Origin: Mycolicibacterium poriferae
GTDB taxonomy: Bacteria > Actinomycetota > Actinomycetes > Mycobacteriales > Mycobacteriaceae
NCBI RefSeq assembly: GCF_010728325.1
Contig: NZ_AP022570.1
Coordinates: 3,534,001-3,598,000 of the forward strand
Length of the DNA stretch: 64,000 nucleotides
Direction: 5' to 3'
Under the pieces are notes generated by a model. It worked only from the letters and a program-made list of their open reading frames with translations. It searched no databases and was not told where the DNA came from. The stretch's first letter is position 1. Every line of letters begins with the position of its first letter. The translations under genes were made by a program, and so were the position numbers. Below, one piece after another: positions 1-9,325 of this stretch.

Positions 1-918
1 AGACTCGCCACCGGCGGTCTCGTCGGCATCCTCGTCTGCGGCAGGGACATCGGCGGGCGCGGCGGCGGGGGAGAGGCCGACGGACTGGGCGGCCAGCAAG
101 ACGTTCGCCTCGGCCGGGGTCTCCGACTCTTCGTCCACCTCGGGGGCGACGTCTTCCTCTGGTTCACGCAGGAAGTGCTTGAAGAACGTCTCGATCTCGC
201 GTACGGCGATCCAGTCGGGCAGGTGACCGGTGATCTGCAGGGCCGCACTGAAATTGGCGACCGCGGTGACGACCTCCCACCAGGTGACGGTCTGGATGCC
301 GGTCGGCTCGGCGGTCAGCGATGCCCACACCGATTTGATCGGCTCCGCCGGGTCCAGGATGACCTGTTGTTCGGACCATTCGGTCTCCTGGCCGTCGATG
401 GGGTTGATGACGGTCGGGAAGGTGTAGCCGTCCTCGTCGTAGAACTCGCTCATCGGGACCTTGAACATCAGGTCCAGCATTCCGGGCAGGTCTTCGCATT
501 CGTAGGCGCAGCCCTCGTACATCGGCAGATTCGCTGCGGCCCACCAGTTCAGGTGCTCGCCCCACGGCTGCGAGAACGACGGGAAGGGCACCAGGACGTT
601 GACCGCCTCGCGCAGCATGTCCGGGTTGGCAGGATCCCAGCCCCACACGTTGTTGGGGTGCGATTCGTTCCAGCTGCCGCTGATCGCCAGCGCGGTGGCC
701 AGCCGGTCGAGCGCAGCCACCATGTTGGCCGGCGCGCTGAAGACCTGTTCGATCGCGTTGATCGGCACGTAGGCCAGCGAGGACGCGGTCAGGCTGACGT
801 CCTGTTCGACGACTCGTGCGGTCGCGGGTGCCGGCGGCTCCAGTGGCGCGACGGCGAGGACACTGGCCCCCACCAGGGCCACGCTGGTCGTGATGACCGG
901 TTTCACAGCTACTCGCAT
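1..918 (-). CDS. Secreted GjpA-like envelope protein, C-terminus beyond window
   Basis: There are 306 codons open to the left edge, so the C-terminus is missing. The N-terminus has a short basic start, a hydrophobic stretch (about residues 8-26) and a Pro/Ala-rich segment, which is a signal-peptide pattern. The body (about residues 48-245) contains YVPIN, SGSW, GWDPANP, NLPM-EGC and MFKV. These signatures recur in the second half of the 4066-6378 protein, so the two share a module. From memory, mycobacterial proteins with this module are annotated as GjpA-like outer-membrane porins; this is unverified. An acidic Glu/Asp/Ala tail begins near residue 250. The start at 918 is preferred because a GAAGAG motif lies 9 nt upstream. 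An ATG at 927 is also in frame. Function is inferred only as a cell-envelope protein. Confidence 0.7.
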   Translation of the reverse strand, partial: MRVAVKPVITTSVALVGASVLAVAPLEPPAPATARVVEQDVSLTASSLAYVPINAIEQVFSAPANMVAALDRLATALAISGSWNESHPNNVWGWDPANPDMLREAVNVLVPFPSFSQPWGEHLNWWAAANLPMYEGCAYECEDLPGMLDLMFKVPMSEFYDEDGYTFPTVINPIDGQETEWSEQQVILDPAEPIKSVWASLTAEPTGIQTVTWWEVVTAVANFSAALQITGHLPDWIAVREIETFFKHFLREPEEDVAPEVDEESETPAEANVLLAAQSVGLSPAAAPADVPAADEDADETAGGES

Positions 919-927
919 GACACCCAT

Positions 928-1411
928 CTCTTCAGGCAGTTACGTTCGATGACCGCCTGACCATACCCTGTCGAGGAGCTGTGCGGCTTCCCGTTCGGCA
1001 AACTTCCGTGCCGACACGTCGGTGACGCGATCCGGCTGCTCCCGCACCCGCGCACCGCGCCGCCTGCTACCGCCGGATCTCTTTGCTGCTCAAGGGTGCC
1101 CGTGACCTGCCGCGGTGGTACAACCACCACCGTTATTGACGCAGACGCGAAATATGCTGCTGGGTATACGTTCCGCCACCTGCCGCCCGACGCCGGCCCA
1201 TCCAACAGGCTGCCGTCGCAACGGGAGCACAGCCCGTTCTGTTCGCCAGAGAAGCTCGCATCGCGGCCGTCCGAGACACGCGCTGTCGGCAATCTGTGCG
1301 CCGATGTCGCGTCCGAGCAATCACCAGCAGTATCGATCGATGACGCCGACGAGCACGGAACGCGCGCCACCTGGATGGCTACCGGCAAACGACCGCCAGA
1401 CCCACCCACGT
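928..1411. other. Gene-free intergenic stretch
   Basis: About 480 bp lie between the start of the GjpA-like gene and the end of the luciferase-like gene, both on the minus strand. The open frames here have no recognisable domain, ribosome binding site or mycobacterial signature. No strong hairpin was seen. It presumably carries the promoter of the 1-918 gene. Confidence 0.5.
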
Positions 1412-2584
1412 TCAGAGCTTGCCGAGCCCCCGCAGCACTTTGGTGTAAGGCAGCGTCGCCGCCATCCCCTTGCGCAGTTTCGGGTTCAACTGGCTGCCGT
1501 TGATGACCAGCAGGTACCGCAGGCCGTGGTCGCGCCACTCGGCGACCTGATCGAGCACCTCGTCGGCGGTCCCGTGGAAGCAGATCTCCTTCATCAACGA
1601 TGCCGGCACGCGCGCGGTGTACTCGAGCGCGGTCTGCTCGTCGATGGTCTGCGGCACGAGGTCCTGCACGCCGGAGAAATCCGCACCCAGCGGATGCTCC
1701 ACCCCGTGTCGCAACCATGCCTCCGCGGGCGCGGCCAACGCCACCGACTTCACGATCACCGAATCCAGTGCTTCGTCGACGTCGTCGCGGGTGCGTCCGG
1801 TCACGACGGTGCGGTTGACCGCGGGCACGATCGACATCGGGTCGCGGCCGTGATCGGAGGCTGCGGTGCGCACGGTCTCCAGCGCTCGGGCGTAGTCGGC
1901 GGGCCGGGAGATGACGAACGGCACCCACCCGTCTGCGTAACGCCCGGTCGCGCGCAACATCCGGGGGCCGTGCGCGGCCACCCAGATCTCCGGCCACTTG
2001 CCCTGGTACGGGGGGAGATCGAAGACGGCGTGCCGCAGCGGGAAATACGCCGAGTCCCGCGTGATCGGTTCGCCGCCCGACTCCCACAGCGCCCGGATCG
2101 TCGCCAGCGCCTCGACGAACCGGGCGACGGGCTTCGTCCACTCCACCCCGTACGGCTCGTTGCCTTCGCGTTCGCCGACACCGATCCCGAGGATGGCGCG
2201 ACCGCGGGTGAGCAGATGCAGGGTCGCGGCCGCCTGGGCGGTGACCGCCGGGTGCCGACGGCTGGCATCGGTGACGCAGACCCCGAAGCGCAACCGGCGC
2301 ATCCGGTTGCGCGCCGCCAGGTGGCCGAGCATCGTCCACGGCTCCAGGATGGCGTCGACCTTGGGCACCAGCTTCGCCGCCAGACCGAGGTGCTCGGGGG
2401 TGGCGACCGACCGCGGCACCAGAGAATTGATGTGGTCGCCCACCCAGAACGAGTCGGCGCCGGTGGTCGCCGCGGTCAGCATGCTGGCAGAGGGCAACAA
2501 CGTCGGCGAGATCCGCGTGTTCACGATGCCGTCGAGCAATCCGAAACGAAATCCGGCCGCCTGCGGCCGGGTGCGGAGCTTCAT
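1412..2584 (-). CDS. F420-dependent LLM oxidoreductase, phthiodiolone-ketoreductase-like
   Basis: A 390-residue luciferase-like monooxygenase-fold protein of the F420-using class. Its sequence closely resembles, from memory, the M. tuberculosis phthiodiolone/phenolphthiodiolone dimycocerosate ketoreductase Rv2951c. Shared stretches include [36 protein letters not shown] and [20 protein letters not shown], and total length is within about 10 residues. The family reduces a keto group on a lipid using F420H2. No polyketide synthase, mmpL or fadD gene is nearby, so its substrate here may be another lipid ketone. It is transcribed divergently from the hydrolase at 2718. The ATG at 2584 has no strong ribosome binding site. 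Confidence 0.85.
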   Translation of the reverse strand: MKLRTRPQAAGFRFGLLDGIVNTRISPTLLPSASMLTAATTGADSFWVGDHINSLVPRSVATPEHLGLAAKLVPKVDAILEPWTMLGHLAARNRMRRLRFGVCVTDASRRHPAVTAQAAATLHLLTRGRAILGIGVGEREGNEPYGVEWTKPVARFVEALATIRALWESGGEPITRDSAYFPLRHAVFDLPPYQGKWPEIWVAAHGPRMLRATGRYADGWVPFVISRPADYARALETVRTAASDHGRDPMSIVPAVNRTVVTGRTRDDVDEALDSVIVKSVALAAPAEAWLRHGVEHPLGADFSGVQDLVPQTIDEQTALEYTARVPASLMKEICFHGTADEVLDQVAEWRDHGLRYLLVINGSQLNPKLRKGMAATLPYTKVLRGLGKL

Positions 2585-2717
2585 GGCAGGGACGGTACTA
2601 CCGACGGCCGACCACGCTCTGAATGGTAGGTTTCACCAGCACGCTTGCCGGCGACGATTCCGCCCGCGCCGGACTGCCCGCCGCCCGCCTCCCCGCAGAA
2701 GAGACCGTCTCACCGCC

Positions 2718-3512
2718 ATGCCATCAGCCACACTCGAGGTGATCGACAAGGGCAGCGCCAGTCCGGCGCATCCGGCCCCGCTGCTGTTCGTCCACGGCGC
2801 GTGGCATGCGGCATGGTGCTGGGACGAGCACTTCCTCGACTTCTTCGCCGGCCAGGGCTACCGGGCCCTGGCCCCGAGCCTTCGCGGCCACGGCGCCAGC
2901 CCGGCCACCAAGCCCCTGCGGGCCTTGTCGATCGCCGACTATGTCGACGACGTGGCCCAGGTGGCCGCGAGTCTGCCGACACCTCCGGTGGTCATCGGCC
3001 ACTCGATGGGCGGCTTCGTGGTGCAGAAATTTCTCGAGTCCCGCGACATCCCGGCCGCCGTGCTGATGGCGTCCGCACCGCCGCGGGGCTACCTCGGTTC
3101 GGGAATGCGCTGGCTGCGGCGCCACCCGTGGCATTTCATGAAGCTCTCGGCCTCGGGCCGTTCACTCGCCTACGTCAGCACGCCCGAACTCGCCCGGGAG
3201 CGGTTCTTCTCACCCCACACCCCGGAGGCCCTGGTGGCGTCCTGCGCGGCCCGACTGCAGGAAGAGAGCGCACGGTCGGGAGTCGACGGGCTCCTGGCGC
3301 TGCCGCGGCCCAGGCGGGTGCGGGCGCCACTGCTGGTCCTGGGCGCCGGGCACGACGGCGCGGTCACCGCCGCGGAGGTGCGCGCCACCGCCAAGGCCTA
3401 CGGCACCGAGCCCGAGTTCTTCTCCGACCTGGGTCACAACATGATGCTGGAGCCCGGGTGGCAGTCGGTCGCCGAACGCATCCACACCTGGTTGGGCACC
3501 CGGGGACTGTGA
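2718..3512 (+). CDS. Alpha/beta hydrolase
   Basis: A 264-residue single-domain alpha/beta-hydrolase. An oxyanion-type HGAW motif lies at about residues 26-29. The nucleophile elbow GHSMGG has Ser96. A late DLGHNMM segment would supply the catalytic His. No signal peptide is visible, so it is probably cytosolic. The substrate (ester, lactone or lipid) cannot be read from sequence. The longer upstream open frame overlaps the divergent luciferase-like gene and lacks hydrolase features, so the ATG at 2718 is taken as the start. It is divergent from the F420 oxidoreductase with a 133-bp gap that must hold both promoters. Confidence 0.85.
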   Translation: MPSATLEVIDKGSASPAHPAPLLFVHGAWHAAWCWDEHFLDFFAGQGYRALAPSLRGHGASPATKPLRALSIADYVDDVAQVAASLPTPPVVIGHSMGGFVVQKFLESRDIPAAVLMASAPPRGYLGSGMRWLRRHPWHFMKLSASGRSLAYVSTPELARERFFSPHTPEALVASCAARLQEESARSGVDGLLALPRPRRVRAPLLVLGAGHDGAVTAAEVRATAKAYGTEPEFFSDLGHNMMLEPGWQSVAERIHTWLGTRGL

Positions 3513-3995
3513 CCTCGGCCGGCCGGGCCGCACTGCACCGTCGGCTCCCGGCATCGATACCTGTGCGACACCTGTTAACACCTGGGACCGCGCCGGCGAT
3601 AGGTGGGCGAGAGGTAATTGACGCCGCCAGCAAAAGTGATCGCCGGACGGGAAAGGCTGCCAGACAGGTTGCTGGAGTGGGGTGGCGATGGTGTGCGCCG
3701 AGGCGGCGTTCGCCCGCATGAGCACGCGCGTCACCAAAAAGTAACCAGCCGTTCTCCAGGGTTAGCCAGCAACGCGGAACTCAGCGCATTGTGCAGGCTC
3801 AACCTGCACAAACGCTGTGAAGCATGGTTGCCTGACGATGCGCCAGGCCGACCGAGCAACGACCGTGGGGGCCCCGCCGCCTGCCGCGGCAACGAAGGAC
3901 AATTGGCAATTCGCGCACGTCCTGTGGTTTTCTCGACGGGTTAGCGGCGATGCGCTGGAATTCCTCCAGCAATCGCTTGCGCAGCGGCGAAGTGT
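3513..3995. other. Gene-free intergenic stretch upstream of PE-PPE fusion gene
   Basis: About 480 bp without a convincing gene. A 108-codon plus-strand frame (3618-3944) has no recognised domain and no ribosome binding site. The stretch ends at the promoter proposed for the 4066 gene. Confidence 0.5.
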
Positions 3996-4001
3996 GATAA
4001 T
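3996..4001 (+). promoter_or_regulatory. Extended -10 promoter element
   Basis: GATAAT preceded by TG (TGTGATAAT) lies about 65 bp before the ATG of the 4066 gene. No good -35 is seen at 17 bp, which fits an extended -10 promoter. A GGAAGGG ribosome binding site lies at 4052-4058. Confidence 0.45.
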
Positions 4002-4065
4002 CTCCGCACACCTCACGTCGTGATCAGATCGTCATCACATTGCAACCACCTGGAAGGGTCGGCAC

Positions 4066-6378
4066 ATGCATTCTGCGCTTCGCCCGTACATGACCACGGG
4101 CCTGGCAATCGTCGGGTCGAGCGTCCTGGCTTTCGCCCCCATCGCGCCCCCGGCCCCTGCGGAGAGCGCGACGACCACCACCAGGCAGGTCACGCAAGAC
4201 GTCACGCTGTCCGCCAGAGTCGTCACGATCAACCCGTCGCCAGACGCGCTGAAAATGGGCGAGCAGTTGCAGGGTACTGTCTGCGGCGGGAACGGCACCC
4301 CGTGCTATGAGCTCGAGTACGCGCCCATATTCACGGACGGGACCGGATACCTCGGCTTTGGCGTGCAAGCACTCAGGCGGAACCTCGCGGGAAACCTTGG
4401 CGAGGAGACCACCATCTTCGCTTTCAGCGAGGGTGCCACCGTCGCATCGCAGTGGCTCGAAAAGCACCTCGAAGACCCAGAGGCATACCCGGCGCCGCAG
4501 AATCTGACGTTTGTGGTCATCGGCAATCCGACTCGCAAGTATGGCGGCTCACTGTTCCTTTCGCCCTGGACCGAAAGTCCGTACAAGGTGATAGACGTCG
4601 CCATGCAGTACGACCCGACGGTCGACCAGCCCACCAATACGCTGAACTCGCTGGCTGTCCTCAACGCCGCATTGGGCTTCTTCACCAACCACCTCGGTAA
4701 GGGCTACACGGACGTCGACATCGACGCCGAGGAAAACACCAAGTGGACTGAAGACGGCATCGAATACGTCTTCGTGCCGTCCAAAACGCTGCCCATCGTT
4801 GAGCCTCTGCGCTGGCTCGGTCTCGACGAGCTCGCTGACGGGCTGACCCCGGGTCTGCAGTACCTGATCGAGCAGGCTTACGACCGCGACGATCGCATCA
4901 CCAACACGACGATGGAAGCTCCGAACGAGAGCCTCTCCTACGTGCCGATCAACCTTCTCGAGACGGTCGCTAACATTCCGTTCTACGCCGTGGCGGGCAC
5001 CAACCGCTTCGCCGAGGCGATGCGCGACAGCGGCAGCTGGTGGGTGTACACCGAGACCAACGTGCTGGGCTGGGATCCGGCCAACCCGGAGATGACCCGC
5101 GCGTTCGTCGACTTCCTGGTCGCCATCCCGTCGATCTCGGGCCCGATGGGCGAGATCGCCGACTACTGGGCGCGGGCGAACCTGCCGATGAACGAAGGAT
5201 GCACGGGCACCGGCCGGACGCAGTGCCTCAACCCGGCCGGCATCACCGACCAGATGTTCAAGGTGATGCTGTGGGATTTGTTCGCCAAGGAGGGCTACAC
5301 CTTCGAAGGTCCCATCACCCCGGTCTACAACCCCGTCAGCGACGAGGAGACCTACTGGGGTCAGGAGATGGATCAGGACGGTGACGAGGTCTCGTGGTAT
5401 GGGGACACCGTGTACCTCGAGCCGTTCGCCGAGATAAAGTCGTTCTGGAACCACCTGAAGTCGACCCCCGAGGGTATCAAGACCCCGACACTCGGGGATC
5501 AGATCGGCGCCGCCGTCAATTTGTTCGAGGCGCTGATGGTCACCTGGTATCCATTTGTGCCGAAGAGCCAGATCTGGAACCCGAACGAGACCGCGTTCGC
5601 TTACCTGTTCCGGCCGTTCGCCAAGGTCCTGTGCCCGGACTGCAACGAGGTCGACCCGTTCATGCCGACCGACTGGAAGGTCGGCGACGACATCCCCAAG
5701 GGCCTCTACATCCCGGCGAAGGTCAAGGACCTCTACGACGAGGACGGCAAGTACATCGGGCCCCCGGTCGACTCGACCGACGAGGACGCCGACGCGGACG
5801 CGGACGCCACCTCGCGGTCCTTCCTGGCGGCGCTGTTCGGCCAGGAGGAGCAGACGACCGAGGAGACGGTCGACGAGACCACCGAGGAGGCCACCGGGAC
5901 CACCGAAGAGGCCGCCGAGGAGACTCCCGCCGTCACCGAGGACGCCGCCGAGGAGCAGACGGATGTCGTCTCCGACGCGATCCAGGGGCTGAAGGACAAG
6001 TTCGAATCGGTCACCGACGAGGGTGAGGTCACCGACGAGGCACCGGCCGAGGAGGCCCCCGTCGAGGAGGATGCCGCCGACGCGGGTGACGAGGCCGAGG
6101 ACGTCGCCGACGAGACCGAAGAGGCCGACGACGCCGAAGACATCGCTGACGAGGCCGACGAGGCCGACGAGGCCGACGAGGCCGAAGACATCGCTGACGA
6201 GGCCGACGACGAGGCGGCTGACGAGGCCGCCGACGACCAGGCGGACTCGGATGACTCCGATGCGGGCTCCGACGATTCGTCCGACAGCGGCAGCACCAGC
6301 TCGGGCAGCGACAGCGGTGACTCCGGCAGCAGCGACTCCGGCAGTGACAGCGGCAGCTCCGGCGGCTCCGACGATTAG
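4066..6378 (+). CDS. Exported PE-PPE-type hydrolase fused to GjpA-like module with acidic tail
   Basis: 770 residues in four parts. Residues 1-35 are a signal-peptide-like N-terminus. Residues about 50-275 are a PE-PPE-family alpha/beta-hydrolase domain with nucleophile motif AFSEGA (Ser121), VVIGNPTRKYGG and a late VPSKTLPIVEPLRW segment. Residues about 288-510 are a module homologous to the 1-918 protein (SYVPIN, SGSW, GWDPANP, NLPMNEGC, GYTFEG). Residues about 565-770 are a low-complexity Asp/Glu/Ala/Thr tail ending in a Ser/Gly/Asp run and GSDD. No PE or PPE N-terminal domain is present, so this is the hydrolase domain alone. The product is probably exported to the cell envelope and may act on a lipid ester. 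The start is fixed by GGAAGGG 8 nt upstream. The FAD monooxygenase gene follows after 34 bp. Confidence 0.8.
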   Translation: MHSALRPYMTTGLAIVGSSVLAFAPIAPPAPAESATTTTRQVTQDVTLSARVVTINPSPDALKMGEQLQGTVCGGNGTPCYELEYAPIFTDGTGYLGFGVQALRRNLAGNLGEETTIFAFSEGATVASQWLEKHLEDPEAYPAPQNLTFVVIGNPTRKYGGSLFLSPWTESPYKVIDVAMQYDPTVDQPTNTLNSLAVLNAALGFFTNHLGKGYTDVDIDAEENTKWTEDGIEYVFVPSKTLPIVEPLRWLGLDELADGLTPGLQYLIEQAYDRDDRITNTTMEAPNESLSYVPINLLETVANIPFYAVAGTNRFAEAMRDSGSWWVYTETNVLGWDPANPEMTRAFVDFLVAIPSISGPMGEIADYWARANLPMNEGCTGTGRTQCLNPAGITDQMFKVMLWDLFAKEGYTFEGPITPVYNPVSDEETYWGQEMDQDGDEVSWYGDTVYLEPFAEIKSFWNHLKSTPEGIKTPTLGDQIGAAVNLFEALMVTWYPFVPKSQIWNPNETAFAYLFRPFAKVLCPDCNEVDPFMPTDWKVGDDIPKGLYIPAKVKDLYDEDGKYIGPPVDSTDEDADADADATSRSFLAALFGQEEQTTEETVDETTEEATGTTEEAAEETPAVTEDAAEEQTDVVSDAIQGLKDKFESVTDEGEVTDEAPAEEAPVEEDAADAGDEAEDVADETEEADDAEDIADEADEADEADEAEDIADEADDEAADEAADDQADSDDSDAGSDDSSDSGSTSSGSDSGDSGSSDSGSDSGSSGGSDD

Positions 6379-6400
6379 GAATGGCCGGGACGGAAGCCCG

Positions 6401-6406
6401 TAGTAT
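6401..6406 (+). promoter_or_regulatory. -10 box for a leaderless transcript
   Basis: TAGTAT ends 6 nt before the GTG start at 6413, and no ribosome binding site is well placed. This is the geometry of a mycobacterial leaderless promoter. If correct, the monooxygenase gene can be transcribed independently of the 4066 gene. Confidence 0.5.
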
Positions 6407-6412
6407 CGCCCC

Positions 6413-7897
6413 GTGAGCACGGAGCAGTATGACGCCGTAATCGTCGGCGCCGGATTCGGCGGCATGGGATCAGCCATCCAGCTGAACCGGCTCGGTTACG
6501 ACAAGATCGCCATTCTCGACCGCGAGGACGACCTCGGTGGGACGTGGCACGTCAACCGTTACCCAGGCTTGACGGTTGACGTCCCGTCCACCACCTACTC
6601 CTATCGGTTCGAGCCCAACCCGTACTGGTCGCGGCTGTATGCGCCCGGCAGCGAGCTCAAGACCTACGCCGAGCACGTCGCCGACAAGTACGACCTGCGG
6701 CGCTACATGCGGTTCAACACCGTGGTCGACGGTGCACGCTGGGACGACGACGCGCAGGAATGGCTCGTGTCCCTGTCCGACGGTCAGACGCTGCACACGC
6801 GGTTCCTGATCCTGGCCACCGGGTACCTGTGCCAACCGAAGAAGCCGGACATCCCCGGCATCGAGAGCTTCACGGGCACCGTGCTGCACGCTCAGGAGTG
6901 GGATCACTCGTACTCGCTGGCGGGCAAGCGCGCCGCGATCATCGGGACCGGCTCGACCGGTGTGCAGCTCATCCCCAAGCTCGCCGAGGACGCCTCCGAG
7001 CTGACCGTCTACCAGCGCACCCCGATCTGGGTCATGCCGAAGCTCGACTTCGGCTTCGGGCCCCGGGCGCAGCGACTGTTCGCGAAGGTTCCGGCCACCC
7101 AGCGGATGCTGCGGGTGTCCAGCGACCTGTTCATGGACATCATGGTCACCCTCGCGATGTGGCGTTTCCGCCAGTTCCGGCCGGTGAACCGCATCGCCGC
7201 CGCGATCGGCCGGCTGCACCGGTTCGCGGCGATCCGGGACCGGGATCTGCGCCGCAAACTGACCCCGAGCTACGACTTCGGGTGCAAACGCCCGACGCTG
7301 TCGAACGTCTACTACCGCACGTTCAACAAACCCCACGTCCACCTGGAGACGGCCGGCATCGACCGGATCGAGCCGGACGGCATCGTCGCGACGGACGGCA
7401 CCAAACGCGTGATCGACACGTTGGTGCTGGCCACCGGATTCGACGTGTGGGAGTCGAATCTACCGGCCATCGAGGTCATCGGCCGGGAAGGCCGCGATCT
7501 GGGCAAGTGGTGGCGGGAGAACCGATTCCAGGCCTACGAGGGCCTGACGGTGCCACTGTTTCCGAACATGCTGAGCCAGGCCAGCCCGTACGCCTGGGTG
7601 GGCATGTCGTGGTTCGACACGGTCGAATACCAGATGCGGCACATGGAGCGGTTGTTCGGCGAGATGCAACGCACCGGCGCGCGGACCTTCGAGGTCACCG
7701 AGGAGGCGAACGCGCGTTTCCTGGACCGGATGCTGACGCTGCTCGACGACTCGGTGTTCCTGCTGGGCAACTGCGCGAACTCGCGGTCGTACTGGTTCAA
7801 CAGTTCCGGTGAGGCCCCGCTGTTCCGGCCCACCACCGTGCGTCAGGCCGTCAAGGAGCAGCAGCACTTTCCGCTCAGCGACTACGCGCTAGCCTGA
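6413..7897 (+). CDS. FAD-dependent Baeyer-Villiger-type monooxygenase
   Basis: 494 residues of the flavin-containing/Baeyer-Villiger monooxygenase superfamily. The FAD Rossmann motif GAGFGG is at 12-17. The BVMO fingerprint FxGxxxHxxxW runs from F153 to W163 and is followed by Asp. The NADPH-binding GTGSTG is at 178-183. The family inserts oxygen next to a ketone, or oxygenates a heteroatom, using NADPH and O2. The cytochrome P450 gene starts 60 bp downstream on the same strand, so the two are probably co-transcribed. A close paralogue lies at 12579-14066. The natural substrate is unknown; the neighbourhood suggests a lipid or terpenoid ketone. Confidence 0.9.
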   Translation: MSTEQYDAVIVGAGFGGMGSAIQLNRLGYDKIAILDREDDLGGTWHVNRYPGLTVDVPSTTYSYRFEPNPYWSRLYAPGSELKTYAEHVADKYDLRRYMRFNTVVDGARWDDDAQEWLVSLSDGQTLHTRFLILATGYLCQPKKPDIPGIESFTGTVLHAQEWDHSYSLAGKRAAIIGTGSTGVQLIPKLAEDASELTVYQRTPIWVMPKLDFGFGPRAQRLFAKVPATQRMLRVSSDLFMDIMVTLAMWRFRQFRPVNRIAAAIGRLHRFAAIRDRDLRRKLTPSYDFGCKRPTLSNVYYRTFNKPHVHLETAGIDRIEPDGIVATDGTKRVIDTLVLATGFDVWESNLPAIEVIGREGRDLGKWWRENRFQAYEGLTVPLFPNMLSQASPYAWVGMSWFDTVEYQMRHMERLFGEMQRTGARTFEVTEEANARFLDRMLTLLDDSVFLLGNCANSRSYWFNSSGEAPLFRPTTVRQAVKEQQHFPLSDYALA

Positions 7898-7957
7898 GAC
7901 CTCACGGTTAGAGCGACCCGCGACCGACGTGTCCATCTGTGATGAAGGGGTGACGAC

Positions 7958-9325
7958 ATGGCTACCGCGACGACGGAGCCCGTGCGGCTACCGCCGGGCC
8001 CGCGCCTGCCCAAACTGATCCAGGGCGCCGCGGTGCTCACCGCACGCTACGGCGCGGTGGCCGCATTGGGGCGCCGCTACGGCTCGACCTTCACCCTGCA
8101 GCTGCCGGTGTTCGGCGAGACCGTCGTGATCAGCGATCCGGTCCTGGTCAAGGACCTGTTCAGCACCAGCCGTGAGCTGGTCGGGCGACCGCAGAACAAC
8201 CTCGGCGGCGACGTACTGGGGCCCGGATCGATCTTCAATCTGGAGGGCGACGAGCTGCTGGCCCGCCGCAAGCTACTGCTGCCGCCGTTCAACGGCAAGA
8301 ACATGCGCAGCTACGAAACCATCACCGAGCAGGAGGTGATGCGTGAGATGCAGTCGTGGCCCGAGGGAGTGGAGTTCGAGACCCTCGATCCGATGATGCG
8401 GATCACGCTCAACACCATCCTGCGCGCCGTGTTCGGCGCGAAGGGCGACGAACTCGACGAACTCCGCGTGGTGATCCCCGCCGCGGTGGAGTTCGGCTCC
8501 AAGATCGCGCTGCTGCCGTCGCTGGTGCGCAAGGACCTCGGCGCCTGGAGTCCGGGTGGAAAGTTCGCGCAGTACCGGCGTCGGATGGACGAGATCTGCA
8601 CCTCGTTGATCGCCGACGCACGATCGGACCCCAACTTCGCCGACCGCGGTGACGTGCTGTCCCTGCTGTTGCAGGCCCGCTACGACAACGGTGAGCCGCT
8701 GCCTGACTCATACATCATCGACGAGCTGCTGACCATGCTGGTCGCCGGCCACGAGACGACGTCGACGCAGCTGGCGTGGACCATCGAACGGATCCGCCGC
8801 CATCCCGACCTGCTGGCCCGGCTCACCGACGAGGTGGACGCCGGCGGGTCGGAGTTGATGACGGCCACGATCGCCGAGTCGCAGCGCACCAGGCCGGTTC
8901 TGACCGCGGCGCTGCGCCGCGCCCGGACCCGGATCCGACTGGGGGAGTGGGTGATTCCCGAAGGTGACACGATCATGGCGAGCACGCAACTGGCGATGGC
9001 GGCCGAACAGAGCTTCCCGAACGCCGACAAGTTCGACCCGGACCGGTTCGTCGGCAATCCGCCCAACCCCTTCGCCTGGATCCCGTTCGGCGGCGGCATG
9101 ATGCGCTGCATCGGTGCGTCCTTCGCGACGATGGAGATGGACGTCACGCTGCGCACCATCCTGCGTGAGTTCACGCTGGAGCCCACGAACGAACCGGACG
9201 AGAAGCCGCACAGCCGCGGCGTCACCGTCACGCCGGGACGCGGGGGACGTGCCGTGGTGCACCGCCGCAAGGATGCCGCGCCGCGCACCGAGTCAACGGT
9301 GTCGGTGGCCGAGACCAACGGTTAG
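7958..9325 (+). CDS. Cytochrome P450, CYP138-like
   Basis: 455-residue P450. The I-helix AGHETTS is at 263-269. The K-helix ExxR is ESQR at 307-310. The haem loop FGGGMMRCIG has the thiolate ligand Cys384. Sequence around PPFNGKNMRSYETI and the haem loop resembles, from memory, M. tuberculosis CYP138 (Rv0136). The reaction would be NAD(P)H/ferredoxin-driven hydroxylation; no ferredoxin gene is adjacent. GAAGGGG precedes the ATG. The 3' end overlaps the convergent methyltransferase gene by 4 bp. Confidence 0.93.
   Translation: MATATTEPVRLPPGPRLPKLIQGAAVLTARYGAVAALGRRYGSTFTLQLPVFGETVVISDPVLVKDLFSTSRELVGRPQNNLGGDVLGPGSIFNLEGDELLARRKLLLPPFNGKNMRSYETITEQEVMREMQSWPEGVEFETLDPMMRITLNTILRAVFGAKGDELDELRVVIPAAVEFGSKIALLPSLVRKDLGAWSPGGKFAQYRRRMDEICTSLIADARSDPNFADRGDVLSLLLQARYDNGEPLPDSYIIDELLTMLVAGHETTSTQLAWTIERIRRHPDLLARLTDEVDAGGSELMTATIAESQRTRPVLTAALRRARTRIRLGEWVIPEGDTIMASTQLAMAAEQSFPNADKFDPDRFVGNPPNPFAWIPFGGGMMRCIGASFATMEMDVTLRTILREFTLEPTNEPDEKPHSRGVTVTPGRGGRAVVHRRKDAAPRTESTVSVAETNG

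Noticed and set aside
909..2339. Long 476-codon minus-strand frame overlapping the luciferase-like gene
   Set aside because: Its composition is Arg/Pro/Gly-rich with no domain, and it is out of frame with the clearly homologous 1412-2584 protein. It is a GC-rich shadow frame.
3618..3944. 108-codon plus-strand frame in the gap before 4066
   Set aside because: No ribosome binding site, no recognisable family and low-complexity Arg/Pro content.
4549..6477. 642-codon minus-strand frame opposite the PE-PPE fusion gene
   Set aside because: Its Val/Gly/Leu repeats mirror the acidic tail on the other strand. It has no signal, motif or ribosome binding site.
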